Below, piece by piece: positions 31,509 through 42,403 of a stretch of 64,000 nt of DNA (position 1 is its first letter; the number at the start of each line of letters is the position of its first letter). Location of the stretch: contig NC_085883.1 of the NCBI RefSeq assembly GCF_035222275.1, forward strand, positions 1,798,001 through 1,862,000, read 5' to 3'. This stretch comes from Podospora bellae-mahoneyi. Its lineage: Eukaryota > Ascomycota > Sordariomycetes > Sordariales > Podosporaceae. The translations under genes were made by a program, and so were the position numbers. A model generated the notes under the pieces. The model worked only from the letters and a program-made list of their open reading frames with translations. It ran no database searches and was not told the DNA's origin.

Positions 31509-33466
31509 TCATGATGTCTGCTCCCCAGCAAGCAGAGACACCACCGTCCGTACAGCGATAAGAGGATCTTCACCTCCCTGTACAAGCTCGTCAAACAGCC
31601 TCGGTATCCCAGACAATTGCCCCCTTTCGTCATGTTTACGCCCTGTGATTTTTTGTCAGTCACTAGTCGACATTCGCAGAAGAAAAAAGAGAACTCACAC
31701 TTCCCCGGCATCCCCACCAAAACCCCAATATCACTCCTCGCCTCCCCCGTCCAGTCGAACTCAATCTTCCACATCACCCTCAACCCCGACACCTCCCCCT
31801 CCCCCTCCCCCTTTCCATTCAACACCGGAACCTCAAGATCCAAGCACGTCTTCCCCATATACGGAAGCAGCTCCCCAGTATCATACCTCTCCTCTTCCTC
31901 CTCCCCCTCCCCCTCCTCCTCCTCCTCCTCGCCCCCCATCTTCCTTACCCTATTCCTCTTCTTCCTCTCCCTCAACTTCCTCACCATCCCCCCCAACCGC
32001 CTCTTATCCCCCACCTCCCGCTCCAAAATCCTCCAAACCTTGGCCCTCTCCACCCCCACCCTCACCCACTCCCCCATCGCCCAAGTCAACACACTAATAT
32101 TGTTCCCCAACCCACTACTCGCCACCCCGCCATCCCCCAGCCCGTCAACAATCCTCCTCACAAACGGCCCCAACTCCCCCTCGGCCCCAGCCGGATCCAT
32201 CCTCGGCACCGCAATCCCCGTCACCCCCAAAGTCTTGGTATTAACACTCATCTCAATCCTCGCAGTGAACAACCCCCTACAAGGCTTAGCCGAAGCAACA
32301 GTGATAAAATGCTGCTGCACCAGCGGCTTCCCTTCTTCTTCCCACGGCAAAGGGAATATTTGAGACGTAAAACTTAATGGTGTGAACGCCCGGAGAAAAG
32401 GGAGGGATTCAGCTGCTGACATGGGGAGAGGGTGGTGGGATATGATCGGTTTGTCCAGGTTATCCGGTGCCTGTTCGGGAGGAGAAGAAGAAAGAGGCTT
32501 GCTGAACGGGAGGAAGGAGATAGGGTTGAGCGCCGAGGCGAGCCAGTCGTCTGCTGGGGTGGGGAGGGGTTCTTTCTCTGGGGGGAGGGCGTGCCGCCGG
32601 AGGAGGGAGAGGATTTCTTCTGGGTTTGGTGGTGGGGAGGCTTCCTTTTTGGCAAGACGACTTTGTCTTAGGCGCTCGTTTTCTGCTGTGGTGAGGGAGA
32701 GGTCCTTTTCTAGGGAGGCGAGTTCTGCGTGGAGGGAGTTGAGGAGGTTCTTCTTGTCTGCGTCGGGGTCGATGGGTCTTAGGCCTCGTAGTTCGGCGGT
32801 TGTGGGCTCAGGGGGTGCTGGAGGGGAGCTTTGCTGGCCCTTTTTGCCGGGGGATGGGGGCGGTTGTTGGGTGGGATCGTCGAGCTGGCCTGGTTCTGCT
32901 GGTCGAAGGGGGGGCTGTTTGAGGGGGGATGAGCTCTTGATTCTCTCCGCTAGGGCTTTGCTTCGTTTTGGTCTTCTAGACGGGGTGTTGTGTATGCCTG
33001 ATGGAGGCGTGCTGACTACGGGATCGGGTCGTTCGGGGGTTGGCGGGAGCTCTGGTTCGGGAACTACAACCTCGGGGAGCACGCCGAGGGGTGGTGATCG
33101 CCGGAGACCTCGGCGAGCAAAGGGGTTGATTGCTTCGGCAGCCTCCTCGGGTGCCGGGGGTGGGAGTGGTCGTGGTACGGGTCTTGGAAGTGCGCTTTTC
33201 GCTTTCGGTCGTCTTGCTGGTGAACGGAGGCCCTTATCCTCCTCGCCTACGTTGGCTCCGGTGTTCTGACCCCTCTCCTCTGCTGATGCCGCATCCCGTT
33301 TCGCGGACCGTAGATCGAGCTGCTTTCTAAGCGCTCGTGTTAAGCCCCCGGTGCTATCGGGGGTCTCGGCGGACAGAGGCGCATTTGGTGATACTTGCGA
33401 CTCGGGCTGTATCTGAACAGCGGTTCGAGGTGAGGTTCTCCTTCTCTTGGGCGCTGAAGTTTCCAT
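31509..33466 (-). CDS. proline-rich coiled-coil nuclear-type protein, conserved C-terminal domain
   Basis: Exon 1 (33466-31701) and exon 2 (31623-31509) join over a 77-nt intron (GTGTGAG...CGAAAG), giving 626 residues. Splicing replaces a poor tail with IPRLFDELVQGGEDPLIAVRTVVSLLAGEQTS, clearly protein-like. The first 230 residues are basic and Pro-rich, with RRRTSP, a NPFARRGLRRSPP block and an ELPPTPERPDPVVSTPPSGIHNTPSRRPKRSKAL stretch; then a short coiled coil (about 240-280, LLNSLHAELASLEKDLSLTTAENERL). The C-terminal half is globular (LPFLRAFTPLSFTSQIF, MWKIEFDWTGEARSDIGVLV) with an inserted Glu run. The basic/Pro start plus coiled coil plus RWD-like half would suit a kinetochore component of the CENP-O/Mcm21 kind, but I cannot confirm this. 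It is divergent from the OXLD1-like gene. Confidence 0.8.
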
Positions 33467-34130
33467 GGTGGCGTAATTCAGATGTTGTCTATCTAATCAT
33501 GGTCGCATACAGGTTTGGCGCGAGAAGACAGTTGCGGACACGTCAAATCTGCTGTGTTGTGCTTGCGCGCTGGGTTGATGTTGTCGGGATGTTGCTTTGC
33601 GCTGCTGTGCTGGAAAATTGCCAAGACCAGGCCAAAAGGCTGTCTGATGGACTAAATGTACAGCTACTGTATCACGGGTTGAAGATGTGATGAAAAGGCC
33701 TACTGTTTCTAACAATATAGAGGCTACTGAGAGAATATGAAGTGCTGTATGCCTCAGGTCAATTGACGCTCTCTTCAATTACCATATCGCAATGGCCGCC
33801 ATGGCAATGTAAACACTGATGTTGAACCTCTCAGACTTCACGTGATCTGACACGTGCAGTCGTCAAGGTGGATGATTTGCTCTTGACAGGTGATCCGTGC
33901 TTTCCATGACGTTAGCGGCATGTCCTCGGCACAAATTCTTGAAATCCGGTGTCCCGCAGAGCAATGGACCCCTGCCTCGACCACAATTGAAATCTCGTCC
34001 GATAAGTAACCGTTTTCTCCCCCAAAGTCCCCGGGTGCCTCTCCCAACCGCCAACGCTTCTTTTCCTCCGCTTGCTGCAGCCTTCCCCAAACTCTAAACT
34101 CGCACCCACACTTCAAACTCCCCCAAAAAA
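33467..34130. promoter_or_regulatory. divergent promoter region, 664 bp
   Basis: Lies between the ATG of the coiled-coil gene (minus) and that of the OXLD1-like gene (plus). No ORF of substance. The last 120 bp before 34131 are C-rich, as in other leaders here. Confidence 0.5.
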
Positions 34131-35300
34131 ATGCGGAGATCCATCTTCACTGCGCAGCCCGCCGCGCGCGCTATGAGCCGGGCCCTGAGCAACCAGCCCA
34201 CCCGCCGTGCATTCGCTTCCACCCCCGCGACCCCCATTGAGCCCTCCAAGGAGCAAGCTCACCCGATCGGTCCCTTTTACGAATCCGTCCTCCGCACCCC
34301 CTCCGGTCCCTTCCCCAAGGTCAAGCCGGAAGAGCCCCCTGTCACCTCCCAATCCAACCCCAAGTCCATGCCCGATCCCGCCCCGGCCCCGGCCGAAAAG
34401 CCCCCCGCCGAAAAGGAGGAGCCGACCGAGAAGCAAGCCCCCGCCGCCGAGGAGAAACCCTCCACCAAACCCGCCCCCGCTCCCCCTAAGGAGGAGAAGC
34501 CAAAGCCCTCCCCCAAAGCCGCCGCCGTCGAGGAAGAAAAGCCAGTCGAGGCCCCCATCGCCGAGGAAAAGAAGCCGTTGAAGCGCACCCGCAAGCCACG
34601 AAGCACCGGAACCAAGTCCGTTGATTCCTCCCCCCATTCTTCTTCTGCTGTTTGTTCTGCCCAAGAATCACCACTTTCTTCCTCTTCATCATCCACCACA
34701 ATTCCTCCAAACCCCAAATCCGGCCCCAACCCCGCTATCCTCCTCCCCTCCGACCAACCGCCAACCTCCTCCTCGAAAGAAGAACTCCCTTCTAACACGG
34801 CCTCCGAACAGAACTCCCAACGCGCAAGAGTAATCTTTGGCTCCTCCCTCGCCGGCCCCGCCGAGCGCGCCGAACGCCTCGCCCGCATAAAATCCGAATC
34901 CCGCCTCATCAACGGTGTCCTCGTGCCCCCAAAACCAGAAGAACCAGACAATTGCTGCATGAGCGGGTGTGTAAACTGCGTCTGGGATCGGTTTCGTGAC
35001 GAGATGGAGGATTGGGCTGCAAAGTCCAAACTTGCGGAAGCGAGGATGGAGGCTGCGACAGAAGTGGGAGAACAGGGGGGGGTTACGCAGGACAGTATAG
35101 AAAGCACAAATACTACTAGTACTACTATAGAGGATGATGGCGGTGGCTCGGTCGCGAATTGGGATGCGGATGGGAAAACAACTAGAGATCTTTGGGATGA
35201 GGAGCTGTATAAGAACGTGCCGGTGGGGATTAGGGAGTTTATGAAGCAGGAGAAGAAGTTGAAGGAGAAGCATGCTCGGGAGGGGACTTTGGGGGGTTAA
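34131..35300 (+). CDS. mitochondrial oxidoreductase-like (OXLD1-type) protein
   Basis: Single exon, 389 residues. The N-terminus MRRSIFTAQPAARAMSRALS with RRAFAST is a textbook matrix presequence. A long Pro/Ala/Glu/Lys disordered linker follows (60-160). The domain is KPEEPDNCCMSGCVNCVWDRF (about residues 265-285), the Cys motif (PEPDNCCxSGCxxCVWD) of the oxidoreductase-like N-terminal family that includes human OXLD1 and yeast YPL107W. The tail VPVGIREFMKQEKKLKEKHA is conserved in fungi. The activity is unknown despite the name; four Cys suggest a metal or redox site. Confidence 0.88.
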   Translation: MRRSIFTAQPAARAMSRALSNQPTRRAFASTPATPIEPSKEQAHPIGPFYESVLRTPSGPFPKVKPEEPPVTSQSNPKSMPDPAPAPAEKPPAEKEEPTEKQAPAAEEKPSTKPAPAPPKEEKPKPSPKAAAVEEEKPVEAPIAEEKKPLKRTRKPRSTGTKSVDSSPHSSSAVCSAQESPLSSSSSSTTIPPNPKSGPNPAILLPSDQPPTSSSKEELPSNTASEQNSQRARVIFGSSLAGPAERAERLARIKSESRLINGVLVPPKPEEPDNCCMSGCVNCVWDRFRDEMEDWAAKSKLAEARMEAATEVGEQGGVTQDSIESTNTTSTTIEDDGGGSVANWDADGKTTRDLWDEELYKNVPVGIREFMKQEKKLKEKHAREGTLGG

Positions 35301-35886
35301 GATTGTGGGTAGACGTGTGAGGATGCTGTGCGATATCAGGAACTGTTTTTTCCTCCTTTTGTCCACCCTTCTGGAGAGAGTCCCTTTGTTATTGGTGGTG
35401 GCGGTGGTTTTTGTTTGTTGAATACCCATGGAAGTTGCGAACTGTTGTAGATCTCATGGCCAAGTTGCGGTGGGAGGTATGGGTAATTTTTATATTGACG
35501 CGGGTTGCGCGTCTTTCAGTTTTGTGGCCTCAGTTCATCGTGATTCTTGAAACGGGTTGCTATGTATGTCCATGGGAGGCTGATGTCGCAAGTATGTTTA
35601 TATATATCCAAGGCTTTCCCTGAACTGGCTGCTGTCCTCCAACTCCTCGAACCAATGTCATAGGATCAACACCCCATCTATGACCTCTCCGTCCCCGTGT
35701 AATCATCCCCAGACGCCATGTCCCCTTCTGTCAAAATCTCCAAGTAATGCTCAGGAAACTCCCGCTGGCTTTCCCCATTCTTCCGTTACTCCGTAGGTAT
35801 CATCACGGGAACACAATGCTATTTCTGTTTTTCGGGTATTTTCTCTCTTTTTTTTTTATGTTGTTAGGTTGCTATCATCCCCGTAT
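35301..35886. other. convergent 3' flanks
   Basis: 586 bp between the OXLD1-like stop and the XPT1 stop; no gene seen. Confidence 0.5.
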
Positions 35887-36665
35887 TTAGGCCTGAGACT
35901 TCTTGGCCAAGGCAGCAGCAGCATTGGCATCGTGCTCGTCAATGTCAATGGCCTCCCAGGGGTAGCAGATCCACTCGTCGCCGACCGTCCTCGCGGCCCA
36001 GTAGCGGCCGTTGGTGACATCCTCGGGGAGGGTGCCACGCTTTTGCTTGTCCTTGTTCTATTTTTCTGTCAGTCACCATTCACTTCACTTCTCAGTCAAA
36101 GGGAAACCTTACATGAAGCACAAAAATTCCAAACTCAGTCTTCTCATCCACACCAAGCTTGGCCCTCACCTCCTCGACATCCTTCTGGAGCTCCTTGACG
36201 GCGTACTCGAGCGTGGTCCTCGTGTCGTCCACCTCGTCCACGATCAAGATGCGCTTCCCGACCAGGTTCTTCATGGAGCCCAGCGCCGTGAGGTCGAGCC
36301 ACTGGGTGCGTGTGACCTTGTGGCCGACCTGCTCGACAACCTGGTCGGCCGCGTTGGGGAGCTGCTCGTACAGGGACAGACCGATGGCCTGGATCGGGAT
36401 GTTTGGGCTGCCGGGCTGCTTGAGGAAGGAGCGGAGGATGCGGGCGGGGACGTAGCCGCCTCCGCCGATGGCGATCATGAGGTCGGGCTTGAACTCGGAG
36501 AGGATGGGGATGGCGGACTCTTGGCAGAGTTTGTGTACCTTTTGGAGGAGGGCATGTTAGTGATGGTGTGGGGTAGTGTGGTGGACTGGGAACACAAGGT
36601 AGGTGGGCGGGTAAAAGAACGGGTAGACTAACATCGTTGTACGTGACGTAGAGCTTCTCGACCAT
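35887..36665 (-). CDS. XPT1: xanthine/guanine phosphoribosyltransferase
   Basis: Three exons (36665-36633, 36538-36113, 36057-35887), introns of 94 and 55 nt, give 209 residues, exactly the length of yeast Xpt1. The first exon is only 11 codons (MVEKLYVTYND). The PRPP loop RILIVDEVDDTRTTLEYAVKEL (about residue 100) is the type I PRTase motif, preceded by MIAIGGGGYVPARILRSFLK. The last exon adds RGTLPEDVTNGRYWAARTVGDEWICYPWEA, the typical end. It salvages xanthine and guanine to XMP and GMP in the cytosol. The long run between 36058 and 36113 is intronic, so the longest ORF alone truncates the C-terminus. Confidence 0.93.
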
Positions 36666-37478
36666 CTTGACTGGTTTTCTTGGGTTTTTTGTGTCGGTGT
36701 TTGACCGTTGATGAGGGTCCTCGTCGGATACTTGGAAGGCAATGGTGGGGGGGTTTTATAAGTTGCGGTTTCAGGCGGGGTTGTTTACGACGCTGCGATG
36801 ATACCCGATAAGCGAATGCTCTTCTCTCTTTCGGGACGTGGGAATTCACACGAGGGGGATAATGTTCACAGTTTTCAAAAGAAGGGAGAGGGAGAAAGTA
36901 AGAAATTATCAGTCAGAAAGCATGCAAGAAAAAAAGTTTGGATCTGAAAATCAGTTGAACCCCACCCCACCAGGGAATGGGATTGTTCCAAAAAAATTCT
37001 GGAACCCCGCAGTCGTCCAAAACGGCTTTCCCCCGTCCGCCATCCCGCGCGCCTTTTTTTCGTGGTTGCTTGAGCCCAGGCCAGGGGTCCCCAGATGACG
37101 ATGTTCCAGAATGCGCTAACGGGAAGCGGCAGGTGGGTTTCAGCGGGACCTCTATATTTACGGCCTCCAGATTATACTTTCACGGCGTTCTAACCTCGTT
37201 AGGTTCAACGTTGCAGATTTTACCCGTTTCTCCCCACAATGCAAACCGCAGGTAAATTTGCGTGCAGCTTGTATGACTGTAAGACAGTGCCAGTCGTTCC
37301 TAGAAATCGATGCTGAGTTAGATTTTTGAAGGTTTTGAGTGAGGGTCTTGATATTACGGCGGTGAAGGTGTAGTGGTGAGGGGGTGGTGGTGGTGTTTGA
37401 TATCGCGCTGCATTTCCCCAATAGGTTAGAGACCACAAAAATATAATCCGTAGACCGTCGATATAGAGCTTCAGCGTT
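36666..37478. other. intergenic, XPT1 promoter
   Basis: Purine-rich near 36850-36960, with no supported gene; it leads into a decayed accessory patch. Confidence 0.5.
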
Positions 37479-37915
37479 TCAGCGGCAGCTGAGTGGGTAA
37501 GCGGAGTTCGCCGATGACCTCTGTTTCAGTCTTGACATATGATGGTGATGGTAACATCTTTTCACTCTACCGTTTTCCGCGTCGGACAGAACAGCCAACT
37601 CATTCCCCGGCGACTTCTTTTCCACAAGAAAAAGGAGCATAAAACTCAGTTCGATAGCACCAGTCCAGTATCCTTTGACCAGAGTCTCAACGAACCAGAA
37701 AAGCACAGTTATGTCAATGAGAGAAGAACTCGAGATACGCCAAAGACGTTGTTCGAGATGAGTAGGAAGGAATAGTTCCATCCCGTAATGTGTACTGATG
37801 CATACAGCAGTGTTGCAATGCATGAGTACGAGCTCTCCTTCCATGTCAGTCGAGAAAGCTTGATGTCGCCAACATGGGTAAGTGGCAGAAGATCATAAGC
37901 GGATGAGAGGGCCAT
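37479..37915 (-). pseudogene. broken fungal multi-pass membrane-protein gene (unnamed family)
   Basis: Two overlapping minus frames share one protein. The first (from ATG 37915) gives SSYSCIATLLYASVHITGWNYSF; the second continues LPTHLEQRLWRISSSSLIDITVLFWFVETLV. Together they resemble a common fungal membrane family with an A-x-LLYASVHLxGWNxxFPT..EQxLWRxSS pattern, so a single indel near 37790 seems to break it. The C-terminal stretch (VEKKSPGNELAVLSDAENG) follows, and the N-terminal helices expected upstream are missing or diverged. Confidence 0.45.
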
Positions 37916-38152
37916 GACGATGTGTAGATTTCAAAGCACATTTTGATCTGAAGTCATGTTTAAAGTCCAGAGGGGTTAGTAGATAACAGTGCACTATTGC
38001 ACGCCATTTCTCTACAGCTAAATCTATCCATCGAGTTGCTTTCCTACGCCTCACAACTTCTGAATATCATCCCGAGTGCCACTCTCCTTGGCCCCAACAT
38101 GGCAACACCATCAAACAACTCACGATAGACTCAGTCGTAGCCCCCATTAACA

Positions 38153-38990
38153 ATGGCGGCTCCATCAACACCGGCAGCCACAACCGACGCAACATCAAGG
38201 CAATTTCTCACCAACGTAGAGGTACCAGACTGGTACACCGACTCCTTCATTTTCAGCGCCCACCGCCCCGTCACTCATTCCGTCAAGTTCAGTCATTTGC
38301 TTCACAATCTCTTCTCTGTACCACACTTTGCTCTGCCACTCGCGTTCTTACCACGATCTATGGTACATATAGACTACCTCGCCATTCTTGTCCAGATTCT
38401 GGTGTCGTTTGTGTCGGGTATTTATCTGGGGTATTATTGTGAGGCTGCAGACGGTCTATTGGTCAATAGTATGAGTTCCTTCTTCACTCATCGGAGGGCT
38501 GAGGCTGATTACCCTGGCCCACAACAGATTGCCGGTTTATCGGTTGTCACAGGATTCATCTTGGTGAATCCGTATCTTCACAGTCACCGAGATATCGGAT
38601 TTTGAGAACCATGAGCTTCGTAGTCACTGGTTTCTCGGCCCTTGCTCCAATAACTCACGCTGCTGTCATCTTCCCATATCACCAACTTGATAAGCAGGCT
38701 GGGTTGAGACACTACTACATCGAGGAAGGTATCGTCCTGATCGGCGTTGTGTTCTACATCGTAAGCTGCCCCTGTGTAACAGGCGAGCCGACGAGTTACT
38801 CACCGTCACGTGTTTCTAGACTCGTTTCCCGGAAAGATGGAAGCCCGGAATATTTGATTTCTAGGGGGCATCGCATCAGATATTCCATATTTTGATTGGC
38901 CTCTCCGCTGTGGCGGTGCATTTATATGGAATTAGGAGCGCGTTTAGATGGAATTATGAGAACCCCCAGATGCCCAGCAGAAACTTCACT
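38153..38990 (+). pseudogene. decayed PAQR/Izh (haemolysin III-type) receptor gene
   Basis: Frame one gives VPDWYTDSFIFSAHRPVTHSVKFSHLLHN and IDYLAILVQILVSFVSGIYLGYYCEA; frame two gives RTMSFVVTGFSALAPITHAAVIFPYHQLDKQAGLRHYYIEEG. After a 59-nt intron-like gap (38761-38819, GTAAGC...TCTAG) come TRFPERWKPGIFDF and GASHQIFHILIGLSAVAVHLYGIRSAFRWNYENPQ. These are the ordered PAQR blocks. Damage: about 60-85 residues missing after helix 1, a 2-base shift near 38591 (a PYLHS-to-YRILRTMSF jump), and TAG at 38864-38866 where relatives have Trp (FDxWGASHQ), a G-to-A change of the RIP type. It was probably a zinc or sterol homeostasis receptor; now likely dead. Confidence 0.65.
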
Positions 38991-39081
38991 GTAGTGAAGA
39001 AGGTAACACTAAGTAGTTAAGGTACCTATAATCCCAGCATTTCTCAAACACCATCTAAGCATTGTATGGACACTAAATGGA

Positions 39082-39210
39082 CATGATACCAGCATTAAAT
39101 GTCGCAATCCCAGCCTTGAATGTCAGAGTTCCAGCACTGAATGTCACAATCCTAGCAATGAATGTTACAATCCAAGCATTTAGCAATTTTAATCCCAGCA
39201 TCAACATTAT
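39082..39210 (+). repeat. degenerate 21-bp minisatellite, about six units
   Basis: Units follow CAATCCCAGCATTGAATGTCA, for example CAATCCCAGCCTTGAATGTCA, GAGTTCCAGCACTGAATGTCA and CAATCCTAGCAATGAATGTTA, with an AATCCCAGCATC half unit at the end and a related piece at 39030. Seven-in-ten identity or better between neighbours. Confidence 0.7.
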
Positions 39211-39998
39211 ATAACATATCTAGCAGCTATCTTTTTAGGCCCTAATGATAGTGAACATTACCTCTTGGCTATCACTTTGTAGCGCATTGCTACTATCTTC
39301 CAAAGCACCGAGGATATCAAATATGCCTCTCGGTCTTCCTAGTAGGTATCCTGCTATCCATAAAGGGTTAAACATCATGAGCACAACTCTCTACCGCTTC
39401 CAGAGGTATCCTTATTTTCTGCCAAGTCTTAAAATAATAAGCATACCTCTCGATCCTTTCAAACAATATCTCCCGCAGTTTCGCAGGCATCGAAGAATAA
39501 CGAACACTCCTCTCGACAATGTTGAAAATGCCTCTGCAATCTTCACATGCTGTCGGAGATAAGGAACAGGCCCCTGACTGACTGGACAGACAGGCATTCT
39601 GTTATGGTAAGAGGCCTTTTTACCTAGTGACATGTCACATTGTGGTATGCTTCTGCTCAAATTTCATATACTATGTTGGTTGCGTTATCAGGATTAGTCG
39701 GCACCTCTCTTATGATTTTTGGTAAGTTATCAGGAAGCATTCATAGCTCCACAGCTGAGGCTGCTCCAACATGCATCCTTAGAAGTAATGCATATGGTAA
39801 ACGCATGAAACCTTTAAATGCGAACGTATCTCACCATGTAGATGTACCGTCGTACCCCCACCTGTGTTACCTCACCCTACGTTACCCCACCTACTATGAC
39901 CAAGCTCCCCTCCACTCTCCAACTTTACACATCTCACAAACAATCTCTCTTCAACATTATCCTCAACACCCCGCATCACAGTCTTTTCTCATTTCACC
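39211..39998. other. accessory-type intergenic with loose CCTCTCG-bearing repeats
   Basis: A CCTCTCG core recurs near 39327, 39449 and 39512 at spacings of roughly 60-125 bp, with AATATGC/AAGCATA before it, suggesting an old degenerate tandem. The rest is unremarkable. The right end is the promoter of the FAD oxidoreductase. Confidence 0.4.
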
Positions 39999-41450
39999 AT
40001 GGACGAAAGAGCCTCCCTCCCCGTCTCCCTCCCAGTCCCCAACCCAACCACCTCCTACTGGCACACCCTAACCCCACCTCCCCTCACCCTATCACCCACC
40101 CACCGCTCAACCCCAGATCTCCCGTCTCGATGCGACACAGTAATCATCGGCTCAGGCATCTCAGGCGCAGCAATAGCTTACAACCTTCTCCAATCCCATA
40201 ATACAACAACAACAACAACAACCTCCCCACCAAATATCCTCCTGCTCGAAGCCCGCACCCTCTGCTCCGGCGCCACAGGCCGAAACGGAGGACACACCAA
40301 AGCAGCCTCCTACCGCACCTTCCTCTCCCACATCTCCTCCCTCGGTCTAGACCAAGCGATCAAAATCGCGAGGTTAGAGCACAACAACATCAAGGCAGTG
40401 CATTCATTCGCCAAGACCAACAATATCCAATGTGATCTGTTTGAAGGGGATACAACAGACATCATCTACGACACGGCGCAATGGGACGAGGCAAAAGAAG
40501 CGGTGCACAAAATGAGGGAAGTTTTCCCTGGGGATGATCCAGTGGGACGGTATATTTTGCTAGGGAAGGAGGAGCTGGAAAGGGACTACTTTGTTCATGA
40601 TTATGATTATGAGGGGAAAAAAGAGGAGGTGAGAGGGGGGGTGAGGTATGCGGCCGGGGGGTTGTCGGCGTATAAGTTTGTTATGGGGTTGTTGAGGTCA
40701 ATGGAGGGGAAGGGGTTGAATGTTCAGGCCGAGACGGGGGTTAGCGAGGTAAAGAGGGATGGGGAAGGGGGCGGATGGGTGGTGAAGACGGGGAGGGGGG
40801 AGGTGAGGGCGGGGAGGGTGGTGCTGGCTACGAATGGGTATGCTGCGGGGGTGATGCCGGAGGTGTTTCAGGGGGTGGTTGTGCCGTTGAGGGGGCAGAT
40901 CACGGCGCACAGACCTGGGAGTAAGATGGCGAAGAAGGGGTGTTTGGACACGACGTATAGTTTTATTTATGAGGGGGGGTATGAGTACATGATTACGAGG
41001 CCGGAGGGGAGTGAGCTGGAAGGGGATGTCATCATGGGAGGGGGGTTGGTGAGGGGGGAGGCGGAGGATGGGTTGAGGGAGTTTGGGGTGAGTGATGATT
41101 CGGGGTTGAATCAGGGGATAAGTGAGTATTTGAGAGAGACGACAGCGAGGTATTTTGGGAGGGATTGGGGGGATGATGATGCTGAGGGTCGGATAAGACA
41201 GGAGTGGACTGGGATTATGGGGTTCAGCCCGGATGGGTTTCCGTTTGTAGGGGAGGTTCCGAACCAGAAAGGGCTATGGGTGAGCACCAGCTTTCAGGGA
41301 CATGGGATGGTGCTGTGCTGGATGTGTGCGGATGCTTTGGTGAAGATGATGAGAGGGACGGAGGAGGAGGAGCTGAAAAAGTGGTTTCCGGACATCTTTA
41401 GGATTACGGAGGAAAGGCTGAAGAAGAGGTTCAAGGGGAGGCTGAGTTGA
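39999..41450 (+). CDS. FAD-dependent amine/amino-acid oxidoreductase (DAO family)
   Basis: Single exon, 483 residues. The dinucleotide loop DTVIIGSGISGAAIAYNLL (residues 46-64) is followed by LLEARTLCSGATGRNGGHTK, the DAO-family ribose-binding acid and GATGRNGG segment. The C-terminal FAD motif is GLWVSTSFQGHGMVLCWMCADAL. The family oxidises secondary or tertiary amines or amino acids and passes electrons to O2, yielding H2O2. The end GRLS is not a peroxisomal PTS1. The 5' third is strikingly C-rich and the 3' half G-rich on the coding strand. Substrate unknown. Confidence 0.88.
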   Translation: MDERASLPVSLPVPNPTTSYWHTLTPPPLTLSPTHRSTPDLPSRCDTVIIGSGISGAAIAYNLLQSHNTTTTTTTSPPNILLLEARTLCSGATGRNGGHTKAASYRTFLSHISSLGLDQAIKIARLEHNNIKAVHSFAKTNNIQCDLFEGDTTDIIYDTAQWDEAKEAVHKMREVFPGDDPVGRYILLGKEELERDYFVHDYDYEGKKEEVRGGVRYAAGGLSAYKFVMGLLRSMEGKGLNVQAETGVSEVKRDGEGGGWVVKTGRGEVRAGRVVLATNGYAAGVMPEVFQGVVVPLRGQITAHRPGSKMAKKGCLDTTYSFIYEGGYEYMITRPEGSELEGDVIMGGGLVRGEAEDGLREFGVSDDSGLNQGISEYLRETTARYFGRDWGDDDAEGRIRQEWTGIMGFSPDGFPFVGEVPNQKGLWVSTSFQGHGMVLCWMCADALVKMMRGTEEEELKKWFPDIFRITEERLKKRFKGRLS

Positions 41451-42403
41451 GTGATCATAGATGGCCACTTCACTTCAGGCAGATACATCATGGTGTGAAT
41501 TGGAATCGGCATCTGTGAAGAGGGTCTAATTATGTATCGTCCGAGATTGGAGCGCTTGGGTTGCACGAGATCTATGCTTTGTCCATGGAGATAACACGGG
41601 AATATGAGATTGGCGATGATCATTACCTGGCCCCATTGGGCCAACCCCACTCGATCTGGCTGCCCCATTGAGCATTTTCCCTCACATCGAGTTTGCTGTT
41701 GACTGCTGTGGGATAGAAATAAATTGCCAGTTTCCCCGTTTCCCGCCGTTCTGTCCTCGACTGTCCTCGATGATGATATGCATCGCTCCAGGCGCCCGGG
41801 TCCGGCACACACAGGGATGATGCGCCGGGATTCCCGCAGCCGGGAGCCGAGCATGTGGACCTGGGTCCATCTCGGGCTGGCTGCCCCACTCTCTTCAAAG
41901 CGGCACTACCCTTGCCAAGACAAAAAGCACTTAACCAAACTGCTGGGACAGAGGGGGAAACTCACCGCCATCCGTTGCCATCTGACCTTTTGACCTGCTG
42001 CCTGCTTTTGTCAAGGGCACAGGGCAAGCAATGGTCCATCTTCACCGGGACAACACCTCCGACTGACCTCACCATTCATTTCCGAAAAGTGCATAGTCTG
42101 GGCTGCTATTAAATGCCATGCCAAGGACCCCCTGGTGGCCAATATGTACCGCTCCACTCCCGCTTTGGGACCAACTCACACCCTGACCCCATCGCGGCTG
42201 CAACATTGCACCAGAGGTCTGGTAAAAGAAAGAGGAACCGCCCCCCTACCCCTACCCCGGCCATCTGATTTTCTAGGTTTTTTTTTCCAGCTTACCACTC
42301 TCTCGGGTCCGTCCCTTACCGAGTATTTCGATCTAGTCCCTCTCTCACACTCACGAGTTGGTTGGCTTCTCCCACCACACACGCATCATCTGTCACCACC
42401 ACC
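41451..42403. other. intergenic, promoter of the LaeA-like methyltransferase
   Basis: About 950 bp without supported coding sequence; pyrimidine-rich (TTTTTTTTCC) just before the next gene. Confidence 0.5.

Noticed and set aside
32382-33269. 295-codon plus ORF opposite the coiled-coil gene
   Set aside because: Gly/Arg/Ser low-complexity antisense product of a Pro-rich gene.
38864-38866. A-to-I editing to rescue the TAG in the PAQR gene
   Set aside because: The gene also has an internal loss and a frame shift, so editing one stop would not restore it.
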